From Pseudomonadota bacterium (GTDB taxonomy: Bacteria; Pseudomonadota; Gammaproteobacteria; Burkholderiales; Burkholderiaceae_C), in assembly GCA_021805825.1 (NCBI GenBank), contig JAJZEC010000004.1, forward strand, positions 1 to 64,000: 64,000 nt of DNA. The letters run 5' to 3'. Position numbers and translations under genes: made by a program. Shown here in pieces: positions 26,287 to 36,624 of this stretch. Position 1 is the first letter of the stretch. The number at the start of each line of letters is the position of its first letter. Below the pieces are notes generated by a model, which did no database searches, had not been told where the DNA came from, and was given only the letters and a program-made list of their open reading frames with translations.

Positions 26287-27225
26287 ATGCTGTCCAGGAG
26301 TCTGCGTTGGATCTGCCTGTGTCTCGGAGCGCTTGCCGCATGCTCGGCAGCGGCCGTCAGCGCGGAGGCTGCCCAGCCCGTGCTGTCGGTGGCCTACGCC
26401 GGATCGATGGGCGCACTGATGGACAAGGCGCTGGGCCCGGCGATCGAGCGCGAGGCGCATGTGCAGTACCAGGGCCGCGGCGCCGGAGCCTACGGCCTGG
26501 CGCATTTGCTGGCGGCGCGGAAGATCCGCGCCGACGTGTTCGTCTCGATCACCCCAGGGCCGATGGACATCCTGCGCAAGGCCGGGCTGATCCAGCGCGC
26601 GGTGCCGGTGGCCAGCACGCAGATGGTCATCGCCTACAGCCCGCAGGGCCCGCATGCGCATGATTTTGCCGAGGCCGCGAAGGGCAGGCTGCCCTGGTAC
26701 CAGGTGCTGCGCCGTCCCGGCCTGCGTTTCGGCCGCACCGATCCGAGAACCGATCCGCAGGGCCGCAACATCGTGTTCGCGATGCTGCTGGCCCAGGACT
26801 ATTACAGGCAACCGGGGTTGGCCCACGACATCCTGGGCGACTTCGCGCACAACACGGCCCAGATCTTCGCCGAGCCCTCGCTGCTCAGCCGCCTCGAGAG
26901 CGGGCAGATCGACGCCTCCTCGGGCTACCTGAGCGCGGTGATCTCGCACAAGCTTCCCTACATCCGGCTGCCCGAGCAGATCAACCTCAGCGATCCGGCG
27001 ATGGCCTCGCGCTGGTACGCGAAAGCGCACTTCACGCTGGCTGGCCCGGATGGAAAGCCCATGCAGGTCACGCCGCAGCCGCTGGTCTTCTATGCGGCGG
27101 TGCTCGACAACGCGCGCAACCCGCAGGCGGCGCGCGCCTTCGTCCACCTGATGCAAAGCCCCGCGGGCCAGAAGATGTTCCACACCTTCGGCTACAGCCG
27201 GCCCAAGGGACAGGCTCTGCACTGA
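26287..27225 (+). CDS. ModA/WtpA-type molybdate/tungstate-binding periplasmic protein
   Basis: The 312-residue protein has a signal peptide (ICLCLGALAACSAAAVSAEA) and a type II periplasmic-binding fold: SVAYAGSMGALMDKALGPA, ADVFVSITPGPMDILRKAGL, STQMVIAYSP, RFGRTDPRTDPQGRN and SAVISHKLPYIRLP. These fit the WtpA/TupA/ModA-like solute-binding group. The AAGGAG at 26276 is a good ribosome site. No modB or modC gene follows, so the permease must be elsewhere. Oxoanion identity (Mo, W) is inferred from the adjacent ModE-type gene and ModE-like box. Confidence 0.75.
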   Translation: MLSRSLRWICLCLGALAACSAAAVSAEAAQPVLSVAYAGSMGALMDKALGPAIEREAHVQYQGRGAGAYGLAHLLAARKIRADVFVSITPGPMDILRKAGLIQRAVPVASTQMVIAYSPQGPHAHDFAEAAKGRLPWYQVLRRPGLRFGRTDPRTDPQGRNIVFAMLLAQDYYRQPGLAHDILGDFAHNTAQIFAEPSLLSRLESGQIDASSGYLSAVISHKLPYIRLPEQINLSDPAMASRWYAKAHFTLAGPDGKPMQVTPQPLVFYAAVLDNARNPQAARAFVHLMQSPAGQKMFHTFGYSRPKGQALH

Positions 27226-27244
27226 AGCCGCGCGCCGCGGCGTC

Positions 27245-27274
27245 TTGCCGTCGCGGCGCAGGCGGGCCTATGCT
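27245..27274 (+). promoter_or_regulatory. Candidate promoter for the modE-like gene
   Basis: TTGCCG (27245-27250) and TATGCT (27269-27274) are separated by 18 bp, about 64 bp before the modE-like start. Other -10-like TATGCT sequences lie before purT (48931) and the DUF945-like gene (44026). Confidence 0.4.
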
Positions 27275-27337
27275 GTGGGTGCCTCCGGTTCCGGCGCCAG
27301 CCGGAATCCGTCGCGGCACCCACCGAACCCGACTGCG

Positions 27338-27691
27338 ATGCTCCGACCCGCGCTGAACCTGCGCATTCGCGTGATGCTCGGCGAGCAGATCGCCATCGGA
27401 CCCGGCAAGGTGGCCTTGCTCGAGGCCTTGAGGGATACCCACTCGATCAGCGCCGCGGCGCGCAGCCTCGGCATGTCCTACCGGCGCGCCTGGTTGCTGG
27501 TCGACGAAATGAACGCATCGCTGCGCGCGCCGGCGGTGGTGTCGGCCGCCGGCGGCGCGCGTGGCGGCGGCAGCGAGCTGACCGAGGTCGGGCTGCGCAT
27601 CATCGAGCTCTACCGCAGGCTGGAGGCACAGGCACGGGTGGCCAACCGCGAAGATGCCGGGCAACTGCTGAGGCTGCTTCGCAGTTCCTGA
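27338..27691 (+). CDS. ModE-type winged-helix regulator (N-terminal domain only)
   Basis: The 117-residue protein matches the LysR-type HTH domain of ModE: GPGKVALLEALRDTHSISAA, ARSLGMSYRRAWLLVDEMN and a C-terminal helix ELTEVGLRIIELYRRLEAQA. The Mo-binding TOBE domains of full ModE are absent, as in many short ModE proteins. It likely controls the modA-like gene through the box at 26178-26199. How a TOBE-less protein senses oxoanion is not visible. Confidence 0.85.
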   Translation: MLRPALNLRIRVMLGEQIAIGPGKVALLEALRDTHSISAAARSLGMSYRRAWLLVDEMNASLRAPAVVSAAGGARGGGSELTEVGLRIIELYRRLEAQARVANREDAGQLLRLLRSS

Positions 27692-27698
27692 TGCGCGG

Positions 27699-27720
27699 GC
27701 CTGCGCGGGCCCGCGCAGGC
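27699..27720. terminator. Perfect 22-bp palindrome between convergent genes
   Basis: GCCTGCGCGGG (27699-27709) is immediately followed by its exact reverse complement (27710-27720), between the modE-like stop and the convergent cytochrome stop. On the plus strand it is followed by TTCAGT. It is a likely bidirectional terminator. Confidence 0.6.
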
Positions 27721-27721
27721 T

Positions 27722-28258
27722 TCAGTGCGCTGCGGCTGCGGGAAATTGCAGGCCCATCGTGGCGCCCCGCGACAGCTGGGTCAGGTAGGCCACCAGGTCG
27801 GTCATCTGCGGACTGTCCCAGCCCGGCACCGTGCCGCGCACCCCGTCGCGCACGCAATGCGCGATCTGGCGCTCCAGGGTGTACACCGCGTGCTTCTTCG
27901 CCTTGTACCTGGGGTAGCGCGCGGCGGCCCCGATCAGGCTGGGCAGATGCTGGCCCGCGGGGGTGGTGCCTTCGCTCCTGCCGCCGTCGGTGTGGCAGGC
28001 AGCGCAGGTCATCAGGCGGTTGTCGAAGGAATTCGCCGGCACCCAGACCTGCTTCGTGCCGAAGGTGTCGTCGTCGAAGATGCGGGCGCCCTGCGCGGCG
28101 GCCTGCTGCAGCGAATCGACATGGGCCGTGGCATGCCAGGCAGGCGGCGCGCCGGCCGCGACGGCCGACACTGCGCTGGCCCATGCGATGGCGCCGGCGG
28201 CGCACAGCAGCGCGCGCCTCCGCGCGGAGCCCGGAAGGCCGGGGCGGGTTGCGGTCAT
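27722..28258 (-). CDS. Exported monohaem cytochrome c resembling the N-terminal half of thiosulfate dehydrogenase TsdA
   Basis: The 178-residue protein has a signal peptide (RRRALLCAAGAIAWASAVSA) and one haem motif, CAACH, in NRLMTCAACHTDGG. Downstream RYPRYKAKKHAVYTLERQIA, HCVRDGV and SPQMTDLVAYLTQLSRG follow the order seen in TsdA/SoxA-type cytochromes (yPrYxaR...tLe.RI..C...S.eM..lvaYl). The lone Cys in AHCVRDGV is the region's second conserved Cys. TsdA itself is dihaem; only one haem site is present here. It could carry electrons from sulfur compounds, which is inference. Confidence 0.7.
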   Translation of the reverse strand: MTATRPGLPGSARRRALLCAAGAIAWASAVSAVAAGAPPAWHATAHVDSLQQAAAQGARIFDDDTFGTKQVWVPANSFDNRLMTCAACHTDGGRSEGTTPAGQHLPSLIGAAARYPRYKAKKHAVYTLERQIAHCVRDGVRGTVPGWDSPQMTDLVAYLTQLSRGATMGLQFPAAAAH

Positions 28259-28413
28259 GGCGGTCTCCCGAGGCGATGGGGACGTCGAGCCGCAGCGCCA
28301 TGGCGTGCGACCCGAGGGTGGTCGATCCGCCATTGTGGGAACATCCCGCCGCCTTCGGGGTGAGCAGATGTAAATACCCCGGGCGGCATTCGTCGGGCCG
28401 CCCTGGAGTTCCC

Positions 28414-30039
<1,626 letters not shown>

Positions 30040-31275
30040 TCAGCCCGTGGTGGCGCGACCTGCCACGAAAGCGCGCAGATCGCGCAATCCGCGCAGCAAC
30101 TCGTCCTCCGATTGCAGCAGGCTGGAGGTCAGCTCCGCGCGCTGGGCGCCATCGCCGGCCACGGCGTCCAGCAGCGCAGCGGCCGCCTGGTGCAGCCGGG
30201 TGTGTGGGTCGGCCACTGCGCGGAAGGCCGCCAGCCCGGCATAGCGCTGCGCGCCGTCGGCGTCGTACCAGCGGCCCAGGCTGCAGGCATGGTGATCCGG
30301 CAGATCCGCCGCGGCCAGTTCCGTGGGCGTCGACTCGATCGCTGCCATGACCCGGATCACCAGGTTGCGGTGATCCTGTTCGCAGGCCTCGAGGAGCTTG
30401 GAGGTCGATTGCAGCTGCAGATCCTCGATACCGTGCTTGAGCGCGGCCGACACCCGGGCCATGCGATCGAGCTGCGTCTGCGCGGCCGCGCTGGTGGTGG
30501 TGATGCGCTCCGCGCGCGTGCTCAGCGCCACCGTGCGATCCTCGATGTCGGTGGTCGCCGTGCGCACGTGACGCGCCAGGTTGCGCACCTCGTCGGCGAC
30601 GACGGCGAAGCCGCGCCCGGACTCTCCGGCGCGCGCGGCCTCGATGGCCGCGTTCAGCGCCAGCAGGTTCGTCTGCTCGGCAATGTCACGGATGCGCTTG
30701 ACCAGTTCGGCGATCGAGCCGATCTGCTGGTGCAGTTCGTTGACCGCCTGGGTATTGGCCACGACCACCTGCTGCACCTCGCCGACCGCGGTGTCCACGT
30801 CGCCCATCGAGCGTGCCACCCCGGCGGCATTGCGCACCAGCATGTCCAGGGTCTCTTCCAGGCGCGCGTTGGCCTGCACCGCTTCGCGCCGCGCCGAGAT
30901 GTTGCGCAGGCTCAGATGCAGCAGCCGCGCCACGCCCTGCTCGTCCGGGATCGCGCTGAGCACCGCGGAGAACAGGAAACTGCCGATCTGCAGGCGGTCA
31001 TGCAGCGGCTCGGGAAGGCGCACCGGTTGCTGCAGCGCAGCGCGCAGCGACGACTGCTGCGGCAGCATCACCCGCAGTGCGCGGCCAGGCAGGGTCGCCG
31101 GATCGACACCACCGAAGGCGGCGCGGAAATCCTGGGCGAAGTGGCGCAGGGTGCGTCGGGCGCTGGCGTTGAGGTACAGGATTTCGCACTCGGCGTCGGC
31201 GCTGGCCAGGATCTCGAGGTTCTCGACCCCGTCCAGCGATTGTTCCAGAGCACTGCGTAGGGCGTCGCTGAGCAT
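30040..31275 (-). CDS. Soluble methyl-accepting chemotaxis protein with N-terminal PAS-like and C-terminal CZB zinc-binding domains
   Basis: The 411-residue protein has no transmembrane segment. An N-terminal PAS-like region ([16 protein letters not shown] to [13 protein letters not shown]) is followed by a short signalling coiled coil with the MCP hairpin ([32 protein letters not shown]). A C-terminal CZB domain has [21 protein letters not shown] and DPHTRLH, giving the His/Cys/Hx3His zinc set. CZB receptors sense zinc or oxidants at the cysteine and signal through CheA/CheW. A TTG three bases upstream is an alternative start. No che genes are nearby. Confidence 0.88.
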   Translation of the reverse strand: MLSDALRSALEQSLDGVENLEILASADAECEILYLNASARRTLRHFAQDFRAAFGGVDPATLPGRALRVMLPQQSSLRAALQQPVRLPEPLHDRLQIGSFLFSAVLSAIPDEQGVARLLHLSLRNISARREAVQANARLEETLDMLVRNAAGVARSMGDVDTAVGEVQQVVVANTQAVNELHQQIGSIAELVKRIRDIAEQTNLLALNAAIEAARAGESGRGFAVVADEVRNLARHVRTATTDIEDRTVALSTRAERITTTSAAAQTQLDRMARVSAALKHGIEDLQLQSTSKLLEACEQDHRNLVIRVMAAIESTPTELAAADLPDHHACSLGRWYDADGAQRYAGLAAFRAVADPHTRLHQAAAALLDAVAGDGAQRAELTSSLLQSEDELLRGLRDLRAFVAGRATTG

Positions 31276-31405
31276 CAAGATGCCTTCGTAGGGAAGCCCG
31301 GGTCGCCGCCGGCCCGGACACTTCAGTTAGACGGCACGGGCGCCGGGATCTTGAGTGCGCCGGCCTGGCGCCAGGGCGAACCCGCTGCGCGGGGGGGCGA
31401 CGAGG

Positions 31406-31636
31406 CTAGGGCGCTTCGAACAGCCCGGCCCTCGCCGCCTGCGCCAGCAACTCGGCGGGATCGTCGCCACCGGCGTCGGCTGCCAGGCTGCGGTAATAGT
31501 CGCGCACCCAGCGACCCAGCGGTGTCGAAGGATCGAGCATGTCGCGCCAGTGGCTGTCGTCGAGCCTGCCCATCAGGCGCCAGACGACTTCCTGGAAGAG
31601 GCTGGACTGTTCGTCGGACAGTTTCGGTTCCGTCAT
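31406..31636 (-). CDS. Small conserved-looking protein of unknown function (76 aa)
   Basis: The product reads as a real helical protein: SLFQEVVWRLMGRLDDSHWR, DPSTPLGRWVRDYYRSLAAD, then DDPAELLAQAARAGLFEAP. No signal, membrane segment or known motif is recognised. It lies alone between the chemoreceptor and bioB genes on the same strand (130- and 94-bp gaps). Coding status rests on composition. Confidence 0.55.
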   Translation of the reverse strand: MTEPKLSDEQSSLFQEVVWRLMGRLDDSHWRDMLDPSTPLGRWVRDYYRSLAADAGGDDPAELLAQAARAGLFEAP

Positions 31637-31729
31637 GCGGGATGGGCGATGCGAGGCGGCAGCGGCTTGCAGTCTACCCCGCCCGCGCCCGGACTCTCCG
31701 CTTTGCCGGGCGCCGCGCGGGCTCGATCC

Positions 31730-32722
31730 TCACTGCGTGTCGTGCTGGGCCTGCGCACGCATGCCCATGCGTTCCAGCAGCGCCAGGTCGGCGCTGGCTT
31801 GCGGGTTGGGGGTGGTCAGCAGGGTATCGCCGAAGAAGATCGAATTCGCGCCTGCGATCAGGCACAGCGCCTGCAGGGCATCGTCCATGTCTTCCCGCCC
31901 TGCCGAAAGGCGCACCCGCGCGCGGGGCATCAGGATGCGCGCCACGGCGATGGTACGCACGAATTCCAGCGGATCCAGCGGGGGCTGCTCGGCCAGCGGC
32001 GTGCCGGCCACCCGCACCAGGTTGTTGATCGGCACCGATTCGGGGTAGGGATCCAGGTTGGCCAGCTGCACCAGCAGGCCTGCGCGCTGGCCGCGCGATT
32101 CGCCCATCCCGACGATGCCGCCGCAGCATACCTTCAGCCCCGCTTCGCGTACCTGCTCGAGGGTCTGCAGGCGGTCGTCGTAACAGCGGGTGGTGATGAT
32201 GTTGCCGTAGAACTCTGGCGCCGTGTCCAGATTGTGGTTGTAGTAGTCCAGCCCGGCCTCGCGCAGTTGCTCGGCCTGGCCGGGCTGCAGCATGCCCAGG
32301 GTGACGCAGGTCTGCAGCCCGAGAGCCTTGACTTCGCGGATCATCCGGGACACCGCCTCGACCTGGCGCGGCTTGGGCGAGCGCCAGGCGGCGCCCATGC
32401 AGAAGCGCGTCGCTCCGGCATCGCGCGCACGGCGCGCCGCCTCCACCACGCTGGGCAGGTCGAGCACCGCGCTGGCTTCCAGACCGGTGTCGTGGTGCGC
32501 CGACTGCGGGCAGTAGGCGCAATCCTCGGGGCAGCCGCCGGTCTTGATCGACAGCAGGGTCGAAAGCTGCACTTCGCTGGGATCGAAGTGCAGCCGGTGC
32601 ACCTGCTGCGCGCGGAACACCAGCTCGGGCAGCGGCAGGTCGAACAGTTCCGCCGCCTGCGCCACGCTCCAGCGGGGGGCGGCGGGCACGGCGGCGTCCA
32701 GGGGGGTCTCGGTGGCATGCAT
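31730..32722 (-). CDS. bioB: Biotin synthase
   Basis: The 330-residue protein is a radical-SAM enzyme with the CxxxCxxC cluster motif at Cys64, Cys68 and Cys71 ([12 protein letters not shown]). Biotin-synthase segments follow: [50 protein letters not shown] and [15 protein letters not shown]. It inserts sulfur into dethiobiotin, the last step of biotin synthesis. No other bio genes are in the window. Confidence 0.95.
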   Translation of the reverse strand: MHATETPLDAAVPAAPRWSVAQAAELFDLPLPELVFRAQQVHRLHFDPSEVQLSTLLSIKTGGCPEDCAYCPQSAHHDTGLEASAVLDLPSVVEAARRARDAGATRFCMGAAWRSPKPRQVEAVSRMIREVKALGLQTCVTLGMLQPGQAEQLREAGLDYYNHNLDTAPEFYGNIITTRCYDDRLQTLEQVREAGLKVCCGGIVGMGESRGQRAGLLVQLANLDPYPESVPINNLVRVAGTPLAEQPPLDPLEFVRTIAVARILMPRARVRLSAGREDMDDALQALCLIAGANSIFFGDTLLTTPNPQASADLALLERMGMRAQAQHDTQ

Positions 32723-32917
32723 CGGGCGGGCTCCTTCAGGCGGCGGTCGCGGCGGCAGGCGCCGGCATCGGTGATGCCGGCCTCGAGCTGCGCGCTGCGG
32801 GCCGTCGGGCTATCGTTCGTCAAGCTGGATATTGTCCACCAGCCCGCCTGCGCGGTGCCGGATTGCGTGCGCAATCCCCGGTTGCGCGCGTCGTGTCGCG
32901 TCAGCGGAGCCTGCGGC

Positions 32918-33448
32918 TCAGCCGCCGAAGTAGTGCGGCAGGATGCGCTGCTTCGAGGTCGGCGGGTTGTCGGCGAGCAGCCGGCTGTCGGTGGTGACGA
33001 TGATCAGGCCGTCCATCGGGTCGCCGAATCCGTGCACCGTGGGGCGCTTCTTCGGCACCGTCAGGCCTCCGGGTTCCATCGCCAGCTCGGCATGCACCGA
33101 GCAGTAGTAGTACTTCAAACCGGGGTGGGTGAAGGAGATGCTGTAGGTGTGCACGGGGTGGCCTGGGCCGGGCGTGCCCTGCACCGCGCCGTTGAAGCGC
33201 TGGCTCGTCTTGCCGTTCACCGGGTTGTAGCCGACGATGGTGTGCGGCCCGGTGTCCTCATCGACGAACACCACCGGCTGGCCGGGACGGACGACGACCA
33301 CGTTCTCGAGGAACTCGTTGGCCCCGTTCATGTGCACGTAGACCGGGGGCAGCGCGGGCCGTGCGCTGGCGCTGGCGCAACCCAGGGCCAGCAGGGTCAG
33401 GCTGCCGCTGAGGAACGCGGCAGAACGTCGGATGGCGGACATCGGCAT
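32918..33448 (-). CDS. Exported cupredoxin-like (type 1 copper) protein
   Basis: The 176-residue protein has a signal peptide (FLSGSLTLLALGCASASARP) and a plastocyanin-like domain. Candidate copper ligands are the His in DTGPHTIVGYNP and Cys, His and Met in YYYCSVHAELAME, the H...C-x2-H-x4-M order of blue copper proteins. A C-terminal extension of ~50 residues follows. It is probably a periplasmic electron carrier. It is transcribed divergently from cbbL across a 335-bp region, so it might share regulation with CO2 fixation. Confidence 0.75.
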   Translation of the reverse strand: MPMSAIRRSAAFLSGSLTLLALGCASASARPALPPVYVHMNGANEFLENVVVVRPGQPVVFVDEDTGPHTIVGYNPVNGKTSQRFNGAVQGTPGPGHPVHTYSISFTHPGLKYYYCSVHAELAMEPGGLTVPKKRPTVHGFGDPMDGLIIVTTDSRLLADNPPTSKQRILPHYFGG

Positions 33449-33621
33449 GCTCCTGCGCCCGACGGGCGCTGTGAAGGGACGCTCACCCTAGGACCGGCAG
33501 CGACCCACGGTCAATCGCCGGTCACACCGCCTTACCGCTGTTGCAGCCCGCGCTCGCTGATTGCTGGAGGGTGTTGCGTCAAGGCCTCGAGGCGACGCAT
33601 CCCCGGGTCCGCCGCAAATGG

Positions 33622-33665
33622 TTAATTTTTCTTATTTGTCGTGTCATAGATATAAATTGTGCTTA
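33622..33665 (+). promoter_or_regulatory. cbb promoter with two CbbR-type half-site pairs
   Basis: This is the most AT-rich stretch in the region. TTTCTT (33628-33633), 17 bp and TATAAA (33651-33656) form a good promoter. Two TNA-N7-TNA patterns, the CbbR consensus, lie at 33622-33634 (TTA-N7-TTA) and 33653-33665 (TAA-N7-TTA), flanking the promoter core. Nothing else is evident in the rest of the 33449-33783 gap. CbbR binding is inference from the motif and the cbbR gene at the operon end. Confidence 0.6.
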
Positions 33666-33783
33666 TCCAGATGCACCATTATGGTTGCTCCAGCTTGCAT
33701 GCATGGAGGGCCGGGATGCATCGACGGGAGTACCGGCCTCCGAAGATCCGCGTCCGCCCCGTTCCCCCGAAGGAGTCAGTGAC

Positions 33784-35205
33784 ATGGCAGTGAAGACGTA
33801 TCAGGCCGGCGTCAAGGAGTACCGGCAGACCTACTGGATGCCCGAGTACACCCCGCTCGACACCGATCTCCTGGCCTGTTTCAAGATCACGCCGCAGCCG
33901 GGCGTGGACCGCGAGGAGGCCGCCGCCGCGGTGGCCGCCGAGTCGTCGACCGGCACCTGGACCACCGTGTGGACGGATCTGCTGACCGACCTCGACTACT
34001 ACAAGGGCCGTGCCTACCGCATCGAGGACGTTCCGGGCGACGACACCTGCTTCTACGCCTTCATCGCCTATCCGATCGACCTGTTCGAGGAGGGCTCGGT
34101 GGTCAACGTGTTCACGTCGCTGGTCGGCAACGTGTTCGGCTTCAAGGCCATCCGCGCCTTGCGCCTGGAGGACGTGCGCTTTCCGCTGGCCTACATCAAG
34201 ACCTGCAACGGCCCGCCGCACGGCATCCAGGTCGAGCGCGACGTGATGAACAAGTACGGGCGCCCGCTGCTGGGCTGCACCATCAAGCCCAAGCTCGGCC
34301 TGTCGGCGAAGAACTACGGCCGCGCGGTGTACGAGTGCCTGCGCGGCGGCCTGGATTTCACCAAGGACGACGAGAACATCAACTCGCAGCCGTTCATGCG
34401 CTGGAAGCAGCGCTTCGATTTCGTGCAGGAGGCCACCGAGAAGGCCGAGGCCGAGACCGGCGAGCGCAAGGGCCACTACCTGAACGTCACCGCGCCGACG
34501 CCCCAGGAAATGTTCAAGCGGGCCGAGTATGCCAAGTCGATCGGCGCGCCGATCATCATGCATGACTACATCACCGGGGGCTTCTGCGCCAACACCGGCC
34601 TGGCGCAATGGTGCCGCGACAACGGCATGCTGCTGCACATCCACCGCGCGATGCACGCGGTGCTGGATCGCAACCCGCACCACGGCATCCACTTCCGTGT
34701 GCTGACCAAGATCCTGCGCCTGTCGGGCGGCGACCACCTGCACACCGGCACCGTGGTCGGCAAGCTCGAGGGCGACCGCGCGTCGACCCTCGGCTGGATC
34801 GACCTGCTGCGCGAGTCCTTCATCCCCGAGGATCGCTCGCGCGGCCTGTTCTTCGACCAGGACTGGGGTTCGATGCCCGGCGCCTTCGCGGTCGCTTCCG
34901 GCGGCATCCATGTCTGGCACATGCCGGCGCTGGTGACCATCTTCGGCGACGACTCGGTGCTGCAGTTCGGTGGCGGCACGCTGGGCCACCCCTGGGGCAA
35001 CGCGGCCGGCGCGGCGGCCAACCGGGTGGCGCTGGAAGCCTGCGTGCAGGCGCGCAATGAAGGCCGCCAACTGGAGAAGGAAGGCAAGGACATCCTGGCC
35101 GCCGCGGCCCGGCATTCGCCGGAGTTGAAGATCGCCATGGAGACCTGGAAGGAGATCAAGTTCGAGTTCGATACCGTCGACAAGCTCGACGTGGCCCATC
35201 GCTGA
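33784..35205 (+). CDS. cbbL: Form IA ribulose-1,5-bisphosphate carboxylase/oxygenase large subunit
   Basis: The 473-residue protein is full-length form I RuBisCO. Landmarks are TNWT-equivalent [34 protein letters not shown], the carbamylated-lysine segment [29 protein letters not shown] and loop 6 with its lysine ([13 protein letters not shown]). The [19 protein letters not shown]-terminus and the cbbQ/cbbO genes downstream fit the non-carboxysomal IAq type. It fixes CO2 onto RuBP with the small subunit as L8S8. GAAGGAG precedes the ATG. No carboxysome genes are present. Confidence 0.97.
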   Translation: MAVKTYQAGVKEYRQTYWMPEYTPLDTDLLACFKITPQPGVDREEAAAAVAAESSTGTWTTVWTDLLTDLDYYKGRAYRIEDVPGDDTCFYAFIAYPIDLFEEGSVVNVFTSLVGNVFGFKAIRALRLEDVRFPLAYIKTCNGPPHGIQVERDVMNKYGRPLLGCTIKPKLGLSAKNYGRAVYECLRGGLDFTKDDENINSQPFMRWKQRFDFVQEATEKAEAETGERKGHYLNVTAPTPQEMFKRAEYAKSIGAPIIMHDYITGGFCANTGLAQWCRDNGMLLHIHRAMHAVLDRNPHHGIHFRVLTKILRLSGGDHLHTGTVVGKLEGDRASTLGWIDLLRESFIPEDRSRGLFFDQDWGSMPGAFAVASGGIHVWHMPALVTIFGDDSVLQFGGGTLGHPWGNAAGAAANRVALEACVQARNEGRQLEKEGKDILAAAARHSPELKIAMETWKEIKFEFDTVDKLDVAHR

Positions 35206-35245
35206 AGCGCGCCACAGCGCTCCACCACCCGACAAGGAGTTCCTC

Positions 35246-35575
35246 ATGGCAGATATTCAGGCCTACGCGTCCGAGGCCAAGTACGAGACCTTTTCCTACC
35301 TGCCGCCGATGGATGCGCAGCAGGTGCGGCGGCAGATCGCCCACGCGCTCGCGCAGGGCTGGAACCCCGCCGTCGAGCACACCGAGCAGGGAACCCTGGC
35401 CAAGGTCAGCTTCTGGTACATGTGGAAGCTTCCGCTGTTTGGGGAGCAGTCGGTCGACGCCGTGCTGGCCGAGATCGAAGCCTGCCACCGCGAGTTCCCC
35501 GACCACATGGTGCGCTTCGTCGCCTACGACAACTACGCGCAGAGCCAGGGCGCGGCCTTCGTGGTCTATCGCTGA
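35246..35575 (+). CDS. cbbS: RuBisCO small subunit
   Basis: The 109-residue protein starts [20 protein letters not shown] and contains [26 protein letters not shown] and [20 protein letters not shown], all standard for form IA small subunits. It lies 40 bp after cbbL with its own AAGGAG and is co-transcribed. Small subunits cap the L8 core and are needed for full activity. Confidence 0.97.
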   Translation: MADIQAYASEAKYETFSYLPPMDAQQVRRQIAHALAQGWNPAVEHTEQGTLAKVSFWYMWKLPLFGEQSVDAVLAEIEACHREFPDHMVRFVAYDNYAQSQGAAFVVYR

Positions 35576-35692
35576 CATGCGCCGACACGCGCCGGCGCGC
35601 CTGGCCCGATCGAGCCGGGCGCGCGTGGCAGGCGGTCACTTGCGCGCCGCGCATCCCCGGCATCGAAGGCGAACCACAGGCAGCCAACCATC

Positions 35693-36604
35693 ATGCGACA
35701 CGACGAATCCTCCCGAACCCTTGCGCCCCGCCCGGACGTCCGCGGCCCTCGCGGCCTGTCGGCGATGCCCGCGGCTGCGCATGCGGCGCCCGAGGCGGTG
35801 GCCGGCGACGCGCTCGACGCCTACCGCATCCCGAGCGAGCCCTATTACCGCGGTGTGGCCGACGAGGTCGCGCTGTACGAGGCTGCCTATTCGGTGCGCC
35901 TGCCCCTGATGCTCAAGGGCCCCACCGGATGCGGCAAGACGCGCTTCGTGGAGTTCATGGCCTGGCGCCTCGGGCGCCCGCTGGTGAGCGTGTCCTGCAA
36001 CGAGGACATGACGGCCAGCGACCTGGTCGGGCGCTTTCTGCTCGACGCCGACGGCACGCGCTGGCAGGACGGCCCACTGGCGCTGGCCGCACGGCATGGC
36101 GCCATCTGCTATCTCGACGAGGTGGTCGAGGCGCGCCAGGACACCACGGTGGTCATCCATCCACTGACCGACGCGCGGCGCATGCTGCCGCTGGAGAAGA
36201 GGGGCGAGATCATCCACGCGCACCCGGACTTCCAGTTGGTCATTTCCTACAACCCGGGCTACCAGAGCCTGATGAAGGATCTGAAACAGTCGACCAAGCA
36301 GCGCTTCGCCGCGCTGGACTTCGGCTATCCGGATGCCGACGTGGAATCCGAGATCGTCGCCCACGAATCGGGCGTGGATGCGCCCATCGCCCGCAAGCTG
36401 GTGCACATCGCCGAGCGCTCGCGCAATCTCAAGGGCCACGGGCTCGACGAGGGGCTGTCGACCCGCATGCTCGTCTACGCCGGCTCGCTGATCGCGCAGG
36501 GCGTGGGCGCGCCCGAGGCCTGTCGCATGGCGCTGGTGCGCCCGATCACCGACGACCCCGACATGCGCGACGCGCTCGATGCCGCGGTCACCACGTACTT
36601 CTGA
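35693..36604 (+). CDS. cbbQ: RuBisCO activase AAA+ subunit CbbQ
   Basis: The 303-residue protein is a MoxR-type AAA+ ATPase: Walker A GPTGCGKT, Walker [14 protein letters not shown], and [20 protein letters not shown]. CbbQ hexamers with the CbbO adaptor remodel inhibited RuBisCO to release sugar phosphates. The N-terminus before [16 protein letters not shown] is some 30-40 residues longer than usual; an in-frame ATG at 35765 may be the real start. It lies between cbbS and cbbO. Confidence 0.93.
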   Translation: MRHDESSRTLAPRPDVRGPRGLSAMPAAAHAAPEAVAGDALDAYRIPSEPYYRGVADEVALYEAAYSVRLPLMLKGPTGCGKTRFVEFMAWRLGRPLVSVSCNEDMTASDLVGRFLLDADGTRWQDGPLALAARHGAICYLDEVVEARQDTTVVIHPLTDARRMLPLEKRGEIIHAHPDFQLVISYNPGYQSLMKDLKQSTKQRFAALDFGYPDADVESEIVAHESGVDAPIARKLVHIAERSRNLKGHGLDEGLSTRMLVYAGSLIAQGVGAPEACRMALVRPITDDPDMRDALDAAVTTYF

Positions 36605-36624
36605 GCCGACGTGCCCGCGCCGTG

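Noticed and set aside
33679..35247. Long open frame antisense to cbbL
   Set aside because: It mirrors the third-position GC bias of cbbL, has no recognisable domain, and cbbL is certain.
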